34,711 nt of DNA, taken from contig JAFUVM010000038.1 in the NCBI GenBank assembly GCA_017483665.1, positions 1 to 34,711 on the forward strand, read 5' to 3'. Numbering within the stretch: the stretch's first letter is position 1; every line of letters starts with the position of its first letter. Positions 6,087-13,292 of this stretch are shown one piece after another. This DNA comes from Bacteroidaceae bacterium (GTDB taxonomy: Bacteria; Bacteroidota; Bacteroidia; Bacteroidales; Bacteroidaceae). Below the pieces are notes generated by a model. It was given only the letters and a program-made list of their open reading frames with translations, did no database searches and was not told where the DNA came from. The translations under genes were made by a program, and so were the position numbers.

Positions 6087-6950
6087 ATGAAAAGGAAACA
6101 TCGGTTGTCCTGGACCATGCAGGCCATTACGAGCACCATCAGCGTCGGGCTGGTGCTCATCCTCATGGGGCTTGTCGTGCTGCTCTCGCTCACGGCACGC
6201 GTCGTGGCCGACAGCGTCAAGGAGAACCTCACCGTCACCGTTGTGCTCGACGACGATGTGCAGACCGCCGATGCCCGGGCGCTGCAGGACTCGCTCAGCG
6301 CCAAGTGCTACGTCAGTCACATCGACTACATCAGCCGCGAACAGGCCCTGCAGGAACAAATCGAGAGCATGGGCATCGACCCCACAGAGTTCCTCGGCGC
6401 CAACCCCTTCTCCATTTCGATGGAGATAAACGTCAAGCCGGAGTATTCCTCCGCTGACAGCCTGCTGTGGATTAGCGACGAACTGCGCAGCACGAAGCTC
6501 GTGGCCGACGTTCTCTACCAGAAGGACCTGGTGGAGAGCCTCAACCGCAACCTGCACCGCGCTTCGTTCTTCATGCTCGTCGTGGCCCTGCTGCTGGTCA
6601 TCATTTCGCTGAGCCTCATCAACAATACCGTCCGGCTGAGCGTCTTCAACCACCGCTTCGTGCTCTACACCATGAAGCTGGTCGGTGCCCGATGGGGCTT
6701 CATCCGCCGGCCGTTCCTGGTGCGCGGCTTCTGGATAGGCGTGGCCTCGGCCCTCATTGCCGACACCGTCATCCTCTCCGGCGTCTACTGGGCAGCAACC
6801 TACGACGCGGCCGTCCTGCGCTACGTCACCGGACAGAACATGCTCATCACGGCTGCGGCGGTCTTCGCCATCGGACTCGTCCTGACGCTCGTCTGCACGT
6901 ACTTCTCCGTGACGCACTGCCTGAAGATGCGCGGCTCGGAGCTGTACTAA
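6087..6950 (+). CDS. ftsX: Cell-division ABC transporter permease FtsX
   Basis: FtsX pairs with the ATPase FtsE in the inner membrane and controls peptidoglycan hydrolases at the division site. The 287-residue protein has the family layout: a first transmembrane helix (SVGLVLILMGLVVLLSLTA), a periplasmic extracellular-loop domain of about 120 residues (VKENLTVTVVLDDDVQTADA, YVSHIDYISREQALQEQ), then three helices with NNTVRLSVFNHRFVLYTMKLVGA and the closing RGSELY. No ftsE is in the window. The gene starts 11 bases after miaB and heads the conserved Bacteroidales run that continues with DUF3098 and uppP; a short 'AGTGAAGAGTGAAAAGTGAA' repeat follows its stop. Confidence 0.93.
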   Translation: MKRKHRLSWTMQAITSTISVGLVLILMGLVVLLSLTARVVADSVKENLTVTVVLDDDVQTADARALQDSLSAKCYVSHIDYISREQALQEQIESMGIDPTEFLGANPFSISMEINVKPEYSSADSLLWISDELRSTKLVADVLYQKDLVESLNRNLHRASFFMLVVALLLVIISLSLINNTVRLSVFNHRFVLYTMKLVGARWGFIRRPFLVRGFWIGVASALIADTVILSGVYWAATYDAAVLRYVTGQNMLITAAAVFAIGLVLTLVCTYFSVTHCLKMRGSELY

Positions 6951-7002
6951 AGTGAAGAGTGAAAAGTGAATCTCCAACTAACCTCTAACCCCTAACTACA
7001 AC

Positions 7003-7236
7003 ATGGCATTTAACAAAACGAACTACATCCTGCTTGCCATCGGCATGGCTATCGTCATCGTCGGCCTTGTGCTGATGTCGGGCGAAGGCAGCGCAGAGGG
7101 TTTCTTCAACCCCGACATCTTCAGTGCACGTCGCATCAAAGTGGCTCCGCTGGTGAGCCTCTTCGGCTTCCTCTTCATCATGGTTGCCATCATGTACAGG
7201 CCCAAGGCAAAGACCGGGCTCGACATCAACCGGTAA
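7003..7236 (+). CDS. DUF3098 small membrane protein
   Basis: The 77-residue protein has two transmembrane helices (YILLAIGMAIVIVGLVLMSG and VAPLVSLFGFLFIMVAIMY) separated by GFFNPDIFSARRIKVAP, the recognisable DUF3098 linker. This family is largely confined to Bacteroidota and is nearly always found between ftsX and uppP, as here. Its function is unknown; the constant position suggests a role in envelope growth or division. uppP begins 12 bases downstream. Confidence 0.9.
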   Translation: MAFNKTNYILLAIGMAIVIVGLVLMSGEGSAEGFFNPDIFSARRIKVAPLVSLFGFLFIMVAIMYRPKAKTGLDINR

Positions 7237-7248
7237 GGAGGCACGGGT

Positions 7249-8112
7249 ATGACAGTTATCGAGACTATCATCATCGCAATCGTGGAGGGACTGACCGAGT
7301 TCCTGCCCGTCTCGTCGACGGGACACATGATCATCACGCAGAACCTGCTCGGCGTGGAGAGCACGCCGTTCGTAAAGGCGTTCACCATCATCATACAGTT
7401 CGGCGCCATCCTCTCCGTCGTGTGCCTTTACTGGAAACGCTTCTTCCGTCTGGACCGCACGCCAGCTCCTGCCGGAAGCACGCCCCTGCAGGCCTTCCTG
7501 CACAAGTGGGACTTCTACTGGAAACTGCTGGTAGCCTTCATCCCCGCCATCGTCATCGGCTTCATCGGCAAGATGTCCGGCCTCATCGACCGCTTCCTGG
7601 AGAACGTGGAGGTCGTGGCTGTGATGCTGGTCGTAGGCGGCATCTTCATGCTCTTCTGCGACCGTCTCTTCAGCAAGGGCAGCGAACAGACCCGACTGAC
7701 AGAGGGCAGAGCCTTCCGCATCGGCCTGTTCCAGTGCATCGCCATGATACCGGGCGTGTCACGTTCGATGGCAACCATCGTGGGAGGCATGGCGCAGAAG
7801 CTGACACGCCGCGCCGCTGCCGAGTTCTCGTTCTTCCTGGCTGTTCCCACAATGGCGGCTGCCACAGCGCTCGACGTGCTGCAGCTCTTCTTCGGCGACG
7901 AGGCCGACGCGAGCTGGGCCACGAGCGACAACCTGCTGATGCTGGCGCTGGGATGCGTCGTGGCCTTCGTCGTGGCCCTGGCCGCCATGAAGTGGTTCGT
8001 CGACTTCCTCGCCAAGTACGGCTTCCGGGCATTCGGCGTCTACCGCATCATCGTGGGCATCGTCATCCTTGCCCTGCTGTGGTCGGGTCATTCACTCGTA
8101 ATGGTTGACTGA
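7249..8112 (+). CDS. uppP: Undecaprenyl-diphosphatase UppP (BacA)
   Basis: UppP dephosphorylates undecaprenyl diphosphate in the inner membrane and so recycles the lipid carrier used for peptidoglycan and surface glycans. Both active-site segments are visible: [17 protein letters not shown] near residue 13, with its conserved glutamates and histidine, and [10 protein letters not shown] near residue 168, with the catalytic serine/arginine pair. The 287 residues contain seven or eight hydrophobic segments, the usual length. A strong AAGGAGG Shine-Dalgarno sequence lies 8 bases before the ATG, unusual in Bacteroidota. The stop shares one base with the truB start (TGATG at 8110-8114), so translation is probably coupled. 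Confidence 0.95.
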   Translation: MTVIETIIIAIVEGLTEFLPVSSTGHMIITQNLLGVESTPFVKAFTIIIQFGAILSVVCLYWKRFFRLDRTPAPAGSTPLQAFLHKWDFYWKLLVAFIPAIVIGFIGKMSGLIDRFLENVEVVAVMLVVGGIFMLFCDRLFSKGSEQTRLTEGRAFRIGLFQCIAMIPGVSRSMATIVGGMAQKLTRRAAAEFSFFLAVPTMAAATALDVLQLFFGDEADASWATSDNLLMLALGCVVAFVVALAAMKWFVDFLAKYGFRAFGVYRIIVGIVILALLWSGHSLVMVD

Positions 8113-8825
8113 TGGACTTCATAGAGGGAGAGATACTTTGCTTCGACAAGCCATTGAGGTGGACGAGCTTCAATCTTGTTGCCAAGATACGGAGCCAGCT
8201 GTGCCACCGGCTTGGCGTCAGGAAACTCAAAGTGGGCCATGCCGGTACGCTCGACCCGTTGGCAACTGGCGTGATGGTCATCTGCACGGGCAAGGCCACG
8301 AAGCGCATCGACGAACTGCAGGCGCATGTCAAGGAATACGTTGCCACGTTGCAGCTCGGCGCTACTACGCCAAGCTTCGACCTCGAGAAGCCTGTCGACC
8401 AGACATACCCCACGGAGCACATCACCGAGACGCTGCTTCGCGAAGCACTCGGCAGGTTCCTCGGCCGCATCGAACAGGTTCCGCCAGCCTTCTCGGCCTG
8501 CAAGATTGACGGAAAGCGGGCGTATGACCTGGCCCGTCGTGGCAAGGAGGTGGAGCTCAAGCCGAAGGTGTTGGTCATCGACACGATAGAGCTTCTCAGC
8601 TTCGACCCCGAGGCGATGCAGGCCACGATTCGTGTCGTCTGCAGCAAGGGAACGTACATCCGGGCCCTGGCCCGCGACATAGGACAGGCCCTCGGCAGCG
8701 GTGCACACCTCATCGCCCTGCGGCGTACCCGGGTGGGCGACATCCGTGTGGAGGACTGCATGAAGGTTGAGGACTTCCCCGGCTGGCTGGAAAGCAATTC
8801 ACAATTCATAATTCACAATTCATAA
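8112..8825 (+). CDS. truB: tRNA pseudouridine-55 synthase TruB
   Basis: TruB isomerises U55 in the T-loop of tRNAs. The catalytic aspartate lies in KVGHAGTLDPLATGVM; other motifs are FDKPLRWTSFNLV at the N-terminus, PPAFSACKIDGKRAYDLAR, and GTYIRALARDIG. The 237-residue protein is of the short bacterial form. Its last residues, NSQFIIHNS, are encoded by an AT-rich intergenic repeat (8795-8830), so the native C-terminus has probably been replaced or extended by that element. The gene overlaps uppP by one base and is followed by queA after 64 bases. Confidence 0.95.
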   Translation: MDFIEGEILCFDKPLRWTSFNLVAKIRSQLCHRLGVRKLKVGHAGTLDPLATGVMVICTGKATKRIDELQAHVKEYVATLQLGATTPSFDLEKPVDQTYPTEHITETLLREALGRFLGRIEQVPPAFSACKIDGKRAYDLARRGKEVELKPKVLVIDTIELLSFDPEAMQATIRVVCSKGTYIRALARDIGQALGSGAHLIALRRTRVGDIRVEDCMKVEDFPGWLESNSQFIIHNS

Positions 8826-8830
8826 TAATT
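8795..8830. repeat. AT-rich 'AATTCA' repeat at the truB 3' end
   Basis: CAATTCACAATTCATAATTC is followed by a second ACAATTCATAA. It includes the truB stop codon (8823-8825) and the last eight or nine TruB codons. The units match the larger elements at 13118-13292 and 16416-16575. Confidence 0.75.
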
Positions 8831-8889
8831 TCTTTGGCGGCCAAACTATATTCCCCAAACGACTAATTCCCTAAACGACCAAATACAAC

Positions 8890-9972
8890 ATGAAACTACA
8901 GCAATTCAAGTACAAGCTTCCCGAGGAACGCATTGCGCAGGAGCCTACACCCTTCCGCGACGACTGCCGCCTCATGGTGATACATGCCAAGCGGGGAGTC
9001 ATAGAGCACCGCGAGTCTTTCCGCGACGTGCTGAAGTATTTCGACGAGAAGGATGTCTTCGTCTTCAACGACACGAAGGTCTTCCCGGCTCGCCTCTATG
9101 GTAACAAGGAGAAGACGGGCGCCAGGATAGAAGTCTTCCTGCTGCGCGAGCTCAACAAGGACATGCGTCTGTGGGATGTGCTGGTCGACCCCGCCCGTAA
9201 GATCCGCATCGGCAACAAGCTTTACTTCGGCGAGGACGAGTCGATGGTGGCCGAAGTCATCGACAACACCACGAGCCGCGGCCGTACGCTGCGTTTCCTC
9301 TACGACGGAACGCACGAGGAGTTCAAGCGTGCCCTGTACGCTTTGGGCGAGGCCCCCATACCCAAGCAGATTCTCCGGCGCGAGGTACTGCCCGACGACA
9401 TGGAGAACTTCCAGACCATCTTCGCAGAGAAGGAGGGTGCCGTCACAGCGCCGACAGCCGGTCTGCACTTCTCACCGCAGCTCATGAAGATGATGGAGAT
9501 TAAGGGCATCGACTTCGCCTTTGTCACCTTGCACTGCGGTCTGAGTAACTTCCGCGAGATAGATGTGGAGGACCTGACGAAGCACAAGATGGACAGCGAA
9601 GAGATGCACGTGGAGCAGGAGGCTTGCGACATCATCAACCGTGCACGCAAAGAAAACCACAAGGTTGTGGCCGTCGGCACGACCGTGCAGCGCGTGCTGG
9701 AGACAGCGGTCTCGACCGACGGACAGCTCAAAGAGTACCACGGCTGGACCAACCGCTTCATCTTCCCTCCCTACGACTTCCACCTGGCCGATGCCATGAT
9801 AGCGAACTTCCACCTGCCTTACAGCACGATGCTCATGCTGACCTGTGCCTTCGGCGGTTACGACCTTATCATGACGGCCTACAAGGAGGCGCTTCGCCAC
9901 AACGAGAACGACCCCGAGAAGCGTTACCGCTTTGGCACCTATGGCGATGCCATGCTGATACTTAATGATTGA
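8890..9972 (+). CDS. queA: S-adenosylmethionine:tRNA ribosyltransferase-isomerase QueA
   Basis: QueA moves the ribosyl part of SAM to preQ1-modified tRNA, making epoxyqueuosine at wobble position 34. Recognisable segments are [98 protein letters not shown] and [10 protein letters not shown]. The length of 360 residues is normal. It starts at the ATG in TACAACATG. Its TGA stop (9970-9972) overlaps the first bases of a palindromic element that also carries the folK start, so the queA-folK junction has been rebuilt by the element. Confidence 0.96.
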   Translation: MKLQQFKYKLPEERIAQEPTPFRDDCRLMVIHAKRGVIEHRESFRDVLKYFDEKDVFVFNDTKVFPARLYGNKEKTGARIEVFLLRELNKDMRLWDVLVDPARKIRIGNKLYFGEDESMVAEVIDNTTSRGRTLRFLYDGTHEEFKRALYALGEAPIPKQILRREVLPDDMENFQTIFAEKEGAVTAPTAGLHFSPQLMKMMEIKGIDFAFVTLHCGLSNFREIDVEDLTKHKMDSEEMHVEQEACDIINRARKENHKVVAVGTTVQRVLETAVSTDGQLKEYHGWTNRFIFPPYDFHLADAMIANFHLPYSTMLMLTCAFGGYDLIMTAYKEALRHNENDPEKRYRFGTYGDAMLILND

Positions 9973-10066
9973 CCCCCTATCCCCCTTTAGGGGGAACAAA
10001 TGGTAATTGACTTTATGTCAGAATCCAAGGCTAATAAAAGACTCCCCCTAAAGGGGGATGGGGGGT
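9971..10066. repeat. Paired-arm palindromic element across the queA-folK junction
   Basis: The left arm GACCCCCTATCCCCC-TTTA-GGGGGA (9971-9995) is the near-exact reverse complement of the right arm TCCCCC-TAAA-GGGGGATGGGGGGTC (10043-10066). The spacer is 47 bases. The design equals that of the element in miaB: two hairpin-bearing arms with core CCCCCTTTrGGGGG facing each other. Confidence 0.88.
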
Positions 10067-10548
10067 CTTCCCTTTATTTGTCTCTTGGCTCGAACCTCGG
10101 CGACAGGGAACAGACACTGCACCGTGCCATTGCGCTCGTTGGCGAACGCATCGGCACGGTGCAGCGCGTTTCTTCGTTCATTGAGACCGAGCCTTGGGGG
10201 TTCCGGAGCGAACATCCCTTCCTGAATGCTGCCTGCATGGTGCTGACAAAGCTTTCTCCCATGCAGTGCCTCGAGGCGTCGCAGCAGATAGAACGCGAGT
10301 TGGGACGGCGGACGAAGTCGCAAGGCGGCATTTATCACGACCGTCCCATCGACATCGACCTCCTGCTCTACGACGACCTCCACATCTCTACTCCCACGCT
10401 GACCTTGCCGCATCCCCGCATGCTGGAGCGCGACTTCGTGATGATTCCCCTGCGGGAAATAATGGGGGATGCGGAGGCGCTACTCGCCGGCCATCACGAT
10501 GAGGCTCAGTCCTGTGATGAAGAAGGCGAACATCAGGGCGACCAATAG
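10000..10548 (+). CDS. folK: 2-Amino-4-hydroxy-6-hydroxymethyldihydropteridine pyrophosphokinase FolK
   Basis: FolK transfers pyrophosphate from ATP to hydroxymethyl-dihydropterin in folate synthesis. Motifs: YLSLGSNLGDREQ, SSFIETEPWGF, HPFLNAACMVLT, and DRPIDIDLLLYDD with the metal-binding aspartates, then HPRMLERDFVMIPLREI. Homologues begin a few residues before YLSLGSN. Here the first 20-25 residues (MVIDFMSESKANKR then LPLKGDGGSS) come from the palindromic element, and the only in-frame ATGs (10000, 10015) are in its spacer. The C-terminus runs 69 bases into the convergent transporter gene; the residues after REIMGD are probably read-through rather than conserved. Functional core motifs are intact. 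Confidence 0.9.
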   Translation: MVIDFMSESKANKRLPLKGDGGSSLYLSLGSNLGDREQTLHRAIALVGERIGTVQRVSSFIETEPWGFRSEHPFLNAACMVLTKLSPMQCLEASQQIERELGRRTKSQGGIYHDRPIDIDLLLYDDLHISTPTLTLPHPRMLERDFVMIPLREIMGDAEALLAGHHDEAQSCDEEGEHQGDQ

Positions 10549-11478
10549 CTTTGTCTTGCTGTCGGCACCCTTGAATTCGTGCCATACAAACACGCCCCAC
10601 AGGGCTGCTATCATCGGTGCTCCCTGACCGAGGGCGTACGAGATGGCGGCTCCGGCCTTGCCCGCTGCAATGTAGCTGAGCACGGTGCCCAGTCCCCAGA
10701 CCAGTCCGCCGAGGATGCCCACGAGGTGCGTCCCGAATGCCCCTTCAAAGTAAGTCTTGTAGCCGACGGGTTTGCCTTCGACGGGATACTTCATCGCCAG
10801 CGTGCCCCAGAGGAAGTTGCTCAGGAAGATGCCCACGGCGAAGATGAAGAACGCGGTGTAGGGCGTAGCCTTGCCGGGTTCGGGAGTCTGGAAGTTGTCC
10901 AGGTCCATTGCGGCAGCCACGAAGCGGTAGAAGCATGACATCAGCACGCCGGCTATGACGGCCAGCACGATGCCTTTGCGACCCGTCGTGCCGCCCTTCT
11001 GCATGCGTCCCGAGGCGATGCCGTTCACGATGATAGCCACCATGATGACAGCCACGCCGGTGAAGAGCAGACAGGCGTCGCCCTTGGGCTGTCCGATGTA
11101 GTTGAGAATCACGCCGAGCACCAGCGCGATGCCCACTCCGACGGGGAAGGCGACGGCCATGCCTGCCAGCGACACACTGGCGGAGAGCAGGATGTTGGAG
11201 GCATTGAAGATGACGCCTCCGACGAGCGCACTGAGCACCGCTGCGCCCGACACCTGTTGCAGGTCGGGGATGAAGCTGCGGCCTTCCTCGCCCGTGCTGC
11301 CCAGCGTAAAGCCGATGAGCAGGGAGAGAATGACGATGCCGATGACGTAGTCCCAGTAGAACAGCTCGTAGCGCCAGTTCTTGGCTGCAAGTTTCTGTGT
11401 GTTGCCCCACGAGCCCCAGCAGATCATCGTGACTACGCAGAGCACGATTGCCAGTAGATAACTGTTTACGATAAACAT
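10480..11478 (-). CDS. GRP-type (DMT superfamily) sugar permease
   Basis: The 332-residue protein is hydrophobic throughout, with about ten transmembrane helices. It begins YLLAIVLCVVTMICWGSWGN, the conserved opening of the glucose/ribose porter family, and has LFYWDYVIGI, FNASNILLSASVSLAGMAVAFPVGVGIALVLG and the C-terminal repeat with GKAGAAISYALGQGAPMIAALWGVFVWHEF. Members import sugars such as ribose or glucose, probably by proton symport. It lies 32 bases downstream of ribokinase on the same strand, which points to ribose or a related sugar. Its 3' end overlaps folK tail to tail by 69 bases. Confidence 0.85.
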   Translation of the reverse strand: MFIVNSYLLAIVLCVVTMICWGSWGNTQKLAAKNWRYELFYWDYVIGIVILSLLIGFTLGSTGEEGRSFIPDLQQVSGAAVLSALVGGVIFNASNILLSASVSLAGMAVAFPVGVGIALVLGVILNYIGQPKGDACLLFTGVAVIMVAIIVNGIASGRMQKGGTTGRKGIVLAVIAGVLMSCFYRFVAAAMDLDNFQTPEPGKATPYTAFFIFAVGIFLSNFLWGTLAMKYPVEGKPVGYKTYFEGAFGTHLVGILGGLVWGLGTVLSYIAAGKAGAAISYALGQGAPMIAALWGVFVWHEFKGADSKTKLLVALMFAFFITGLSLIVMAGE

Positions 11479-11510
11479 GGTGATGTGTTATTTTTAGTTT
11501 GGTTGTTGCA

Positions 11511-12437
11511 TTACAGGTCTATCTCGTTGCGATGCGGGATGCTCTGCCAGGCTCCCATGCGCGTGACGCTGATGGCGGCGGCGCGGTTGGCGAAGTGTAT
11601 GGCATCGCTGAGCGGGCGTCCTTCGCTGATGGCGACGCACATGGCGCCGCAGAAGGTGTCGCCCGCAGCCGTGGTGTCCACTGCCTGGACGCGTTCGGAG
11701 GGGATGCAGACGAGGCGGTCGCCTTCCGTCGTATAGGCACCCTTCGCGCCGGCAGTGACGATGACGTTCTCTACGCCCTTGGCTTGTATTGCCTGGATGG
11801 CCTGCAGGGCGGAAGCCTCGTCGGTGACCTCGATGCCCGACATCATCGCGGCCTCTGTCTCGTTGGGCGTGATGAGTGCCAGACACTTCAGGAGTTCCTC
11901 CGGCAGCGGTTCCGGCGGGAACGGTGCGGGGTTGAGCACGACGCGTGCCCCGGCCTTGCATGCTATCTTGGCAGCGCGGACGAGCGTCGGGATGGGAGTC
12001 TCCAGCTGCATCATCACGATGTCGGCCTGGGCGATGAGTGTCCATGCCGCCTCGATGTCGTCCTCGCTCAGCAGTGCATTGGCGCCGCTTGCCACGATGA
12101 TGTTGTTCTCGCCCTTGCTGTCCACGGGGATGAGTGCGACGCCCGTGGCGGCCAGCTTCGTGGGAAGGACAAAGGTGGTGTCGATGCCCTCGTCCCTCAG
12201 CATGGCGATAGCCTGACGGCCGAAGCTGTCGTCGCCCACCCGGGCCACGAATGCCACCTGTCCGCCCATGCGGCATGCGGCCACGGCCTGGTTGGCGCCC
12301 TTGCCTCCCTGGTTCGTCATGAAGTCGTGCCCAATGATTGTCTCGCCCGGGCGCGGCAGATGGTCCACCTTGATGACCATGTCCGTGTTGCTGCTGCCCA
12401 CGACCACTATCAGCGGTCTGTTCTCTGTCTTTTCCAT
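11511..12437 (-). CDS. rbsK: Ribokinase (PfkB family)
   Basis: Ribokinase phosphorylates D-ribose with ATP to ribose 5-phosphate. The 308-residue protein has both PfkB signatures: near the N-terminus GHDFMTNQGGKGANQAVAAC, and near the C-terminus VDTTAAGDTFCGAM with the catalytic base Asp. SSNTDMVIKVDHLPRPGETI is the usual ribokinase opening and LNPAPFPPEPLP the central segment. No LacI-type regulator is present. It is the first gene of a two-gene operon with the GRP-type permease. Confidence 0.92.
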   Translation of the reverse strand: MEKTENRPLIVVVGSSNTDMVIKVDHLPRPGETIIGHDFMTNQGGKGANQAVAACRMGGQVAFVARVGDDSFGRQAIAMLRDEGIDTTFVLPTKLAATGVALIPVDSKGENNIIVASGANALLSEDDIEAAWTLIAQADIVMMQLETPIPTLVRAAKIACKAGARVVLNPAPFPPEPLPEELLKCLALITPNETEAAMMSGIEVTDEASALQAIQAIQAKGVENVIVTAGAKGAYTTEGDRLVCIPSERVQAVDTTAAGDTFCGAMCVAISEGRPLSDAIHFANRAAAISVTRMGAWQSIPHRNEIDL

Positions 12438-12482
12438 CGTGAAATGTAGGTTAGTCTGCTATTGTTTGAAGGTTTTTCAGCA

Positions 12483-12490
12483 CAAAGATA
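12483..12490 (-). promoter_or_regulatory. -7 promoter element of the rbsK operon
   Basis: On the minus strand TATCTTTG fits TAnnTTTG, 45 bases before the rbsK ATG. A TTTG lies 22 bases further upstream, slightly longer spacing than the ideal. Confidence 0.6.
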
Positions 12491-12671
12491 CTCTTTTTTT
12501 CTCAGAAACGTGCAAAACGCGCGGAATTATTGTTCGTTTCTTCCGGAAAGCGCCGTCCGTGCGGAAATGAGCGTTGGGGTTTGATTCCGAATGGCAGCGT
12601 GCTCTTCCGTGATAAGCCCCTTGGCAAAACAAGAAAAAAGCAGGTAAAGATGTAATTTTGAGCTCAATTAT

Positions 12672-12702
12672 TTTGTAGTTCGGATAATTTGCCGTAACTT
12701 TG
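12672..12702 (+). promoter_or_regulatory. Consensus promoter of rpsO
   Basis: TTTG (12672-12675), 19 bases, TAACTTTG (12695-12702): a full match to the Bacteroidota housekeeping promoter. It leaves a leader of about 70 bases before the rpsO ATG, long enough for the known S15 autoregulation, though no specific structure was identified. Confidence 0.88.
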
Positions 12703-12777
12703 CACCCGCATTTGCGTCCACAGTGCCGACGAGTGGTGCTGTACGCCAAACAAGTTTAACACATAACACACAACATT

Positions 12778-13047
12778 ATGTACTTAGATTCAGCTAAGAA
12801 AGAAGAGATTTTCGGACAGTATGGCCAGAGCAAGACCGACACTGGCAGCGCCGAAAGCCAGATTGCTTTGTTCACCTATCGCATCAAGCATCTGACCGAA
12901 CACATGAAGCAAAACCGCAAGGACCACAGCACCGAACGTGCCCTGACGGGTCTGGTCGGCAAGCGTCGCGCCCTGCTCAACTACCTGAAGGCACGCGACA
13001 TCAACCGCTATCGTGCCATCGTCAAGGCTCTCGGCCTGCGTAAGTAA
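12778..13047 (+). CDS. rpsO: 30S ribosomal protein S15
   Basis: S15 binds the 16S rRNA central domain early in 30S assembly. The 89-residue protein has the conserved TDTGSAESQIALFTYRIKHLTEH, the RNA-binding NRKDHSTERALTGLVGKRRALLNYL and the ending YRAIVKALGLRK. The length is exactly that of the family. It is transcribed alone, from a consensus promoter to a strong terminator. Confidence 0.98.
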   Translation: MYLDSAKKEEIFGQYGQSKTDTGSAESQIALFTYRIKHLTEHMKQNRKDHSTERALTGLVGKRRALLNYLKARDINRYRAIVKALGLRK

Positions 13048-13074
13048 ACAAACGCAGACCCGCTGGAAAAGAAC

Positions 13075-13115
13075 AAAGGCTGCATTCCCTCAGCGGGCGT
13101 GCAGCCTTTCTTCTT
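13075..13115 (+). terminator. Rho-independent terminator of rpsO
   Basis: AAAGGCTGCA (13075-13084) pairs perfectly with TGCAGCCTTT (13100-13109), followed by CTTCTTTT. A competing pair, CCCGCTG (13059-13065) with CAGCGGG (13091-13097), overlaps it. Confidence 0.9.
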
Positions 13116-13117
13116 TT

Positions 13118-13292
13118 AATTCATAATTCGCAATTCATAATTCATAATTAGGCTTCGCCGTACAATGCTGTGTGCGAGGTAATTCTGAAAGTCGAGTTGC
13201 GCATTATGATGGAACAATTATGAATTATGTTCCGCGCATTAAAAGCGCGCCTTGATGTTAAAACATTCAAGAATTAAGAATTATGAATTGGA
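13118..13292. repeat. AT-rich inverted-repeat element A, carries the yfhO start codon
   Basis: The left end is AATTCATAATTCGCAATTC with further ATTCATAATTA, then GGCTTCGCC; the right end is AAGAATTAAGAATTATGAATT (13272-13292), largely its reverse complement. The yfhO ATG (13283) is inside the right arm. Left arm plus core match element B at 16416-16575. Confidence 0.75.
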
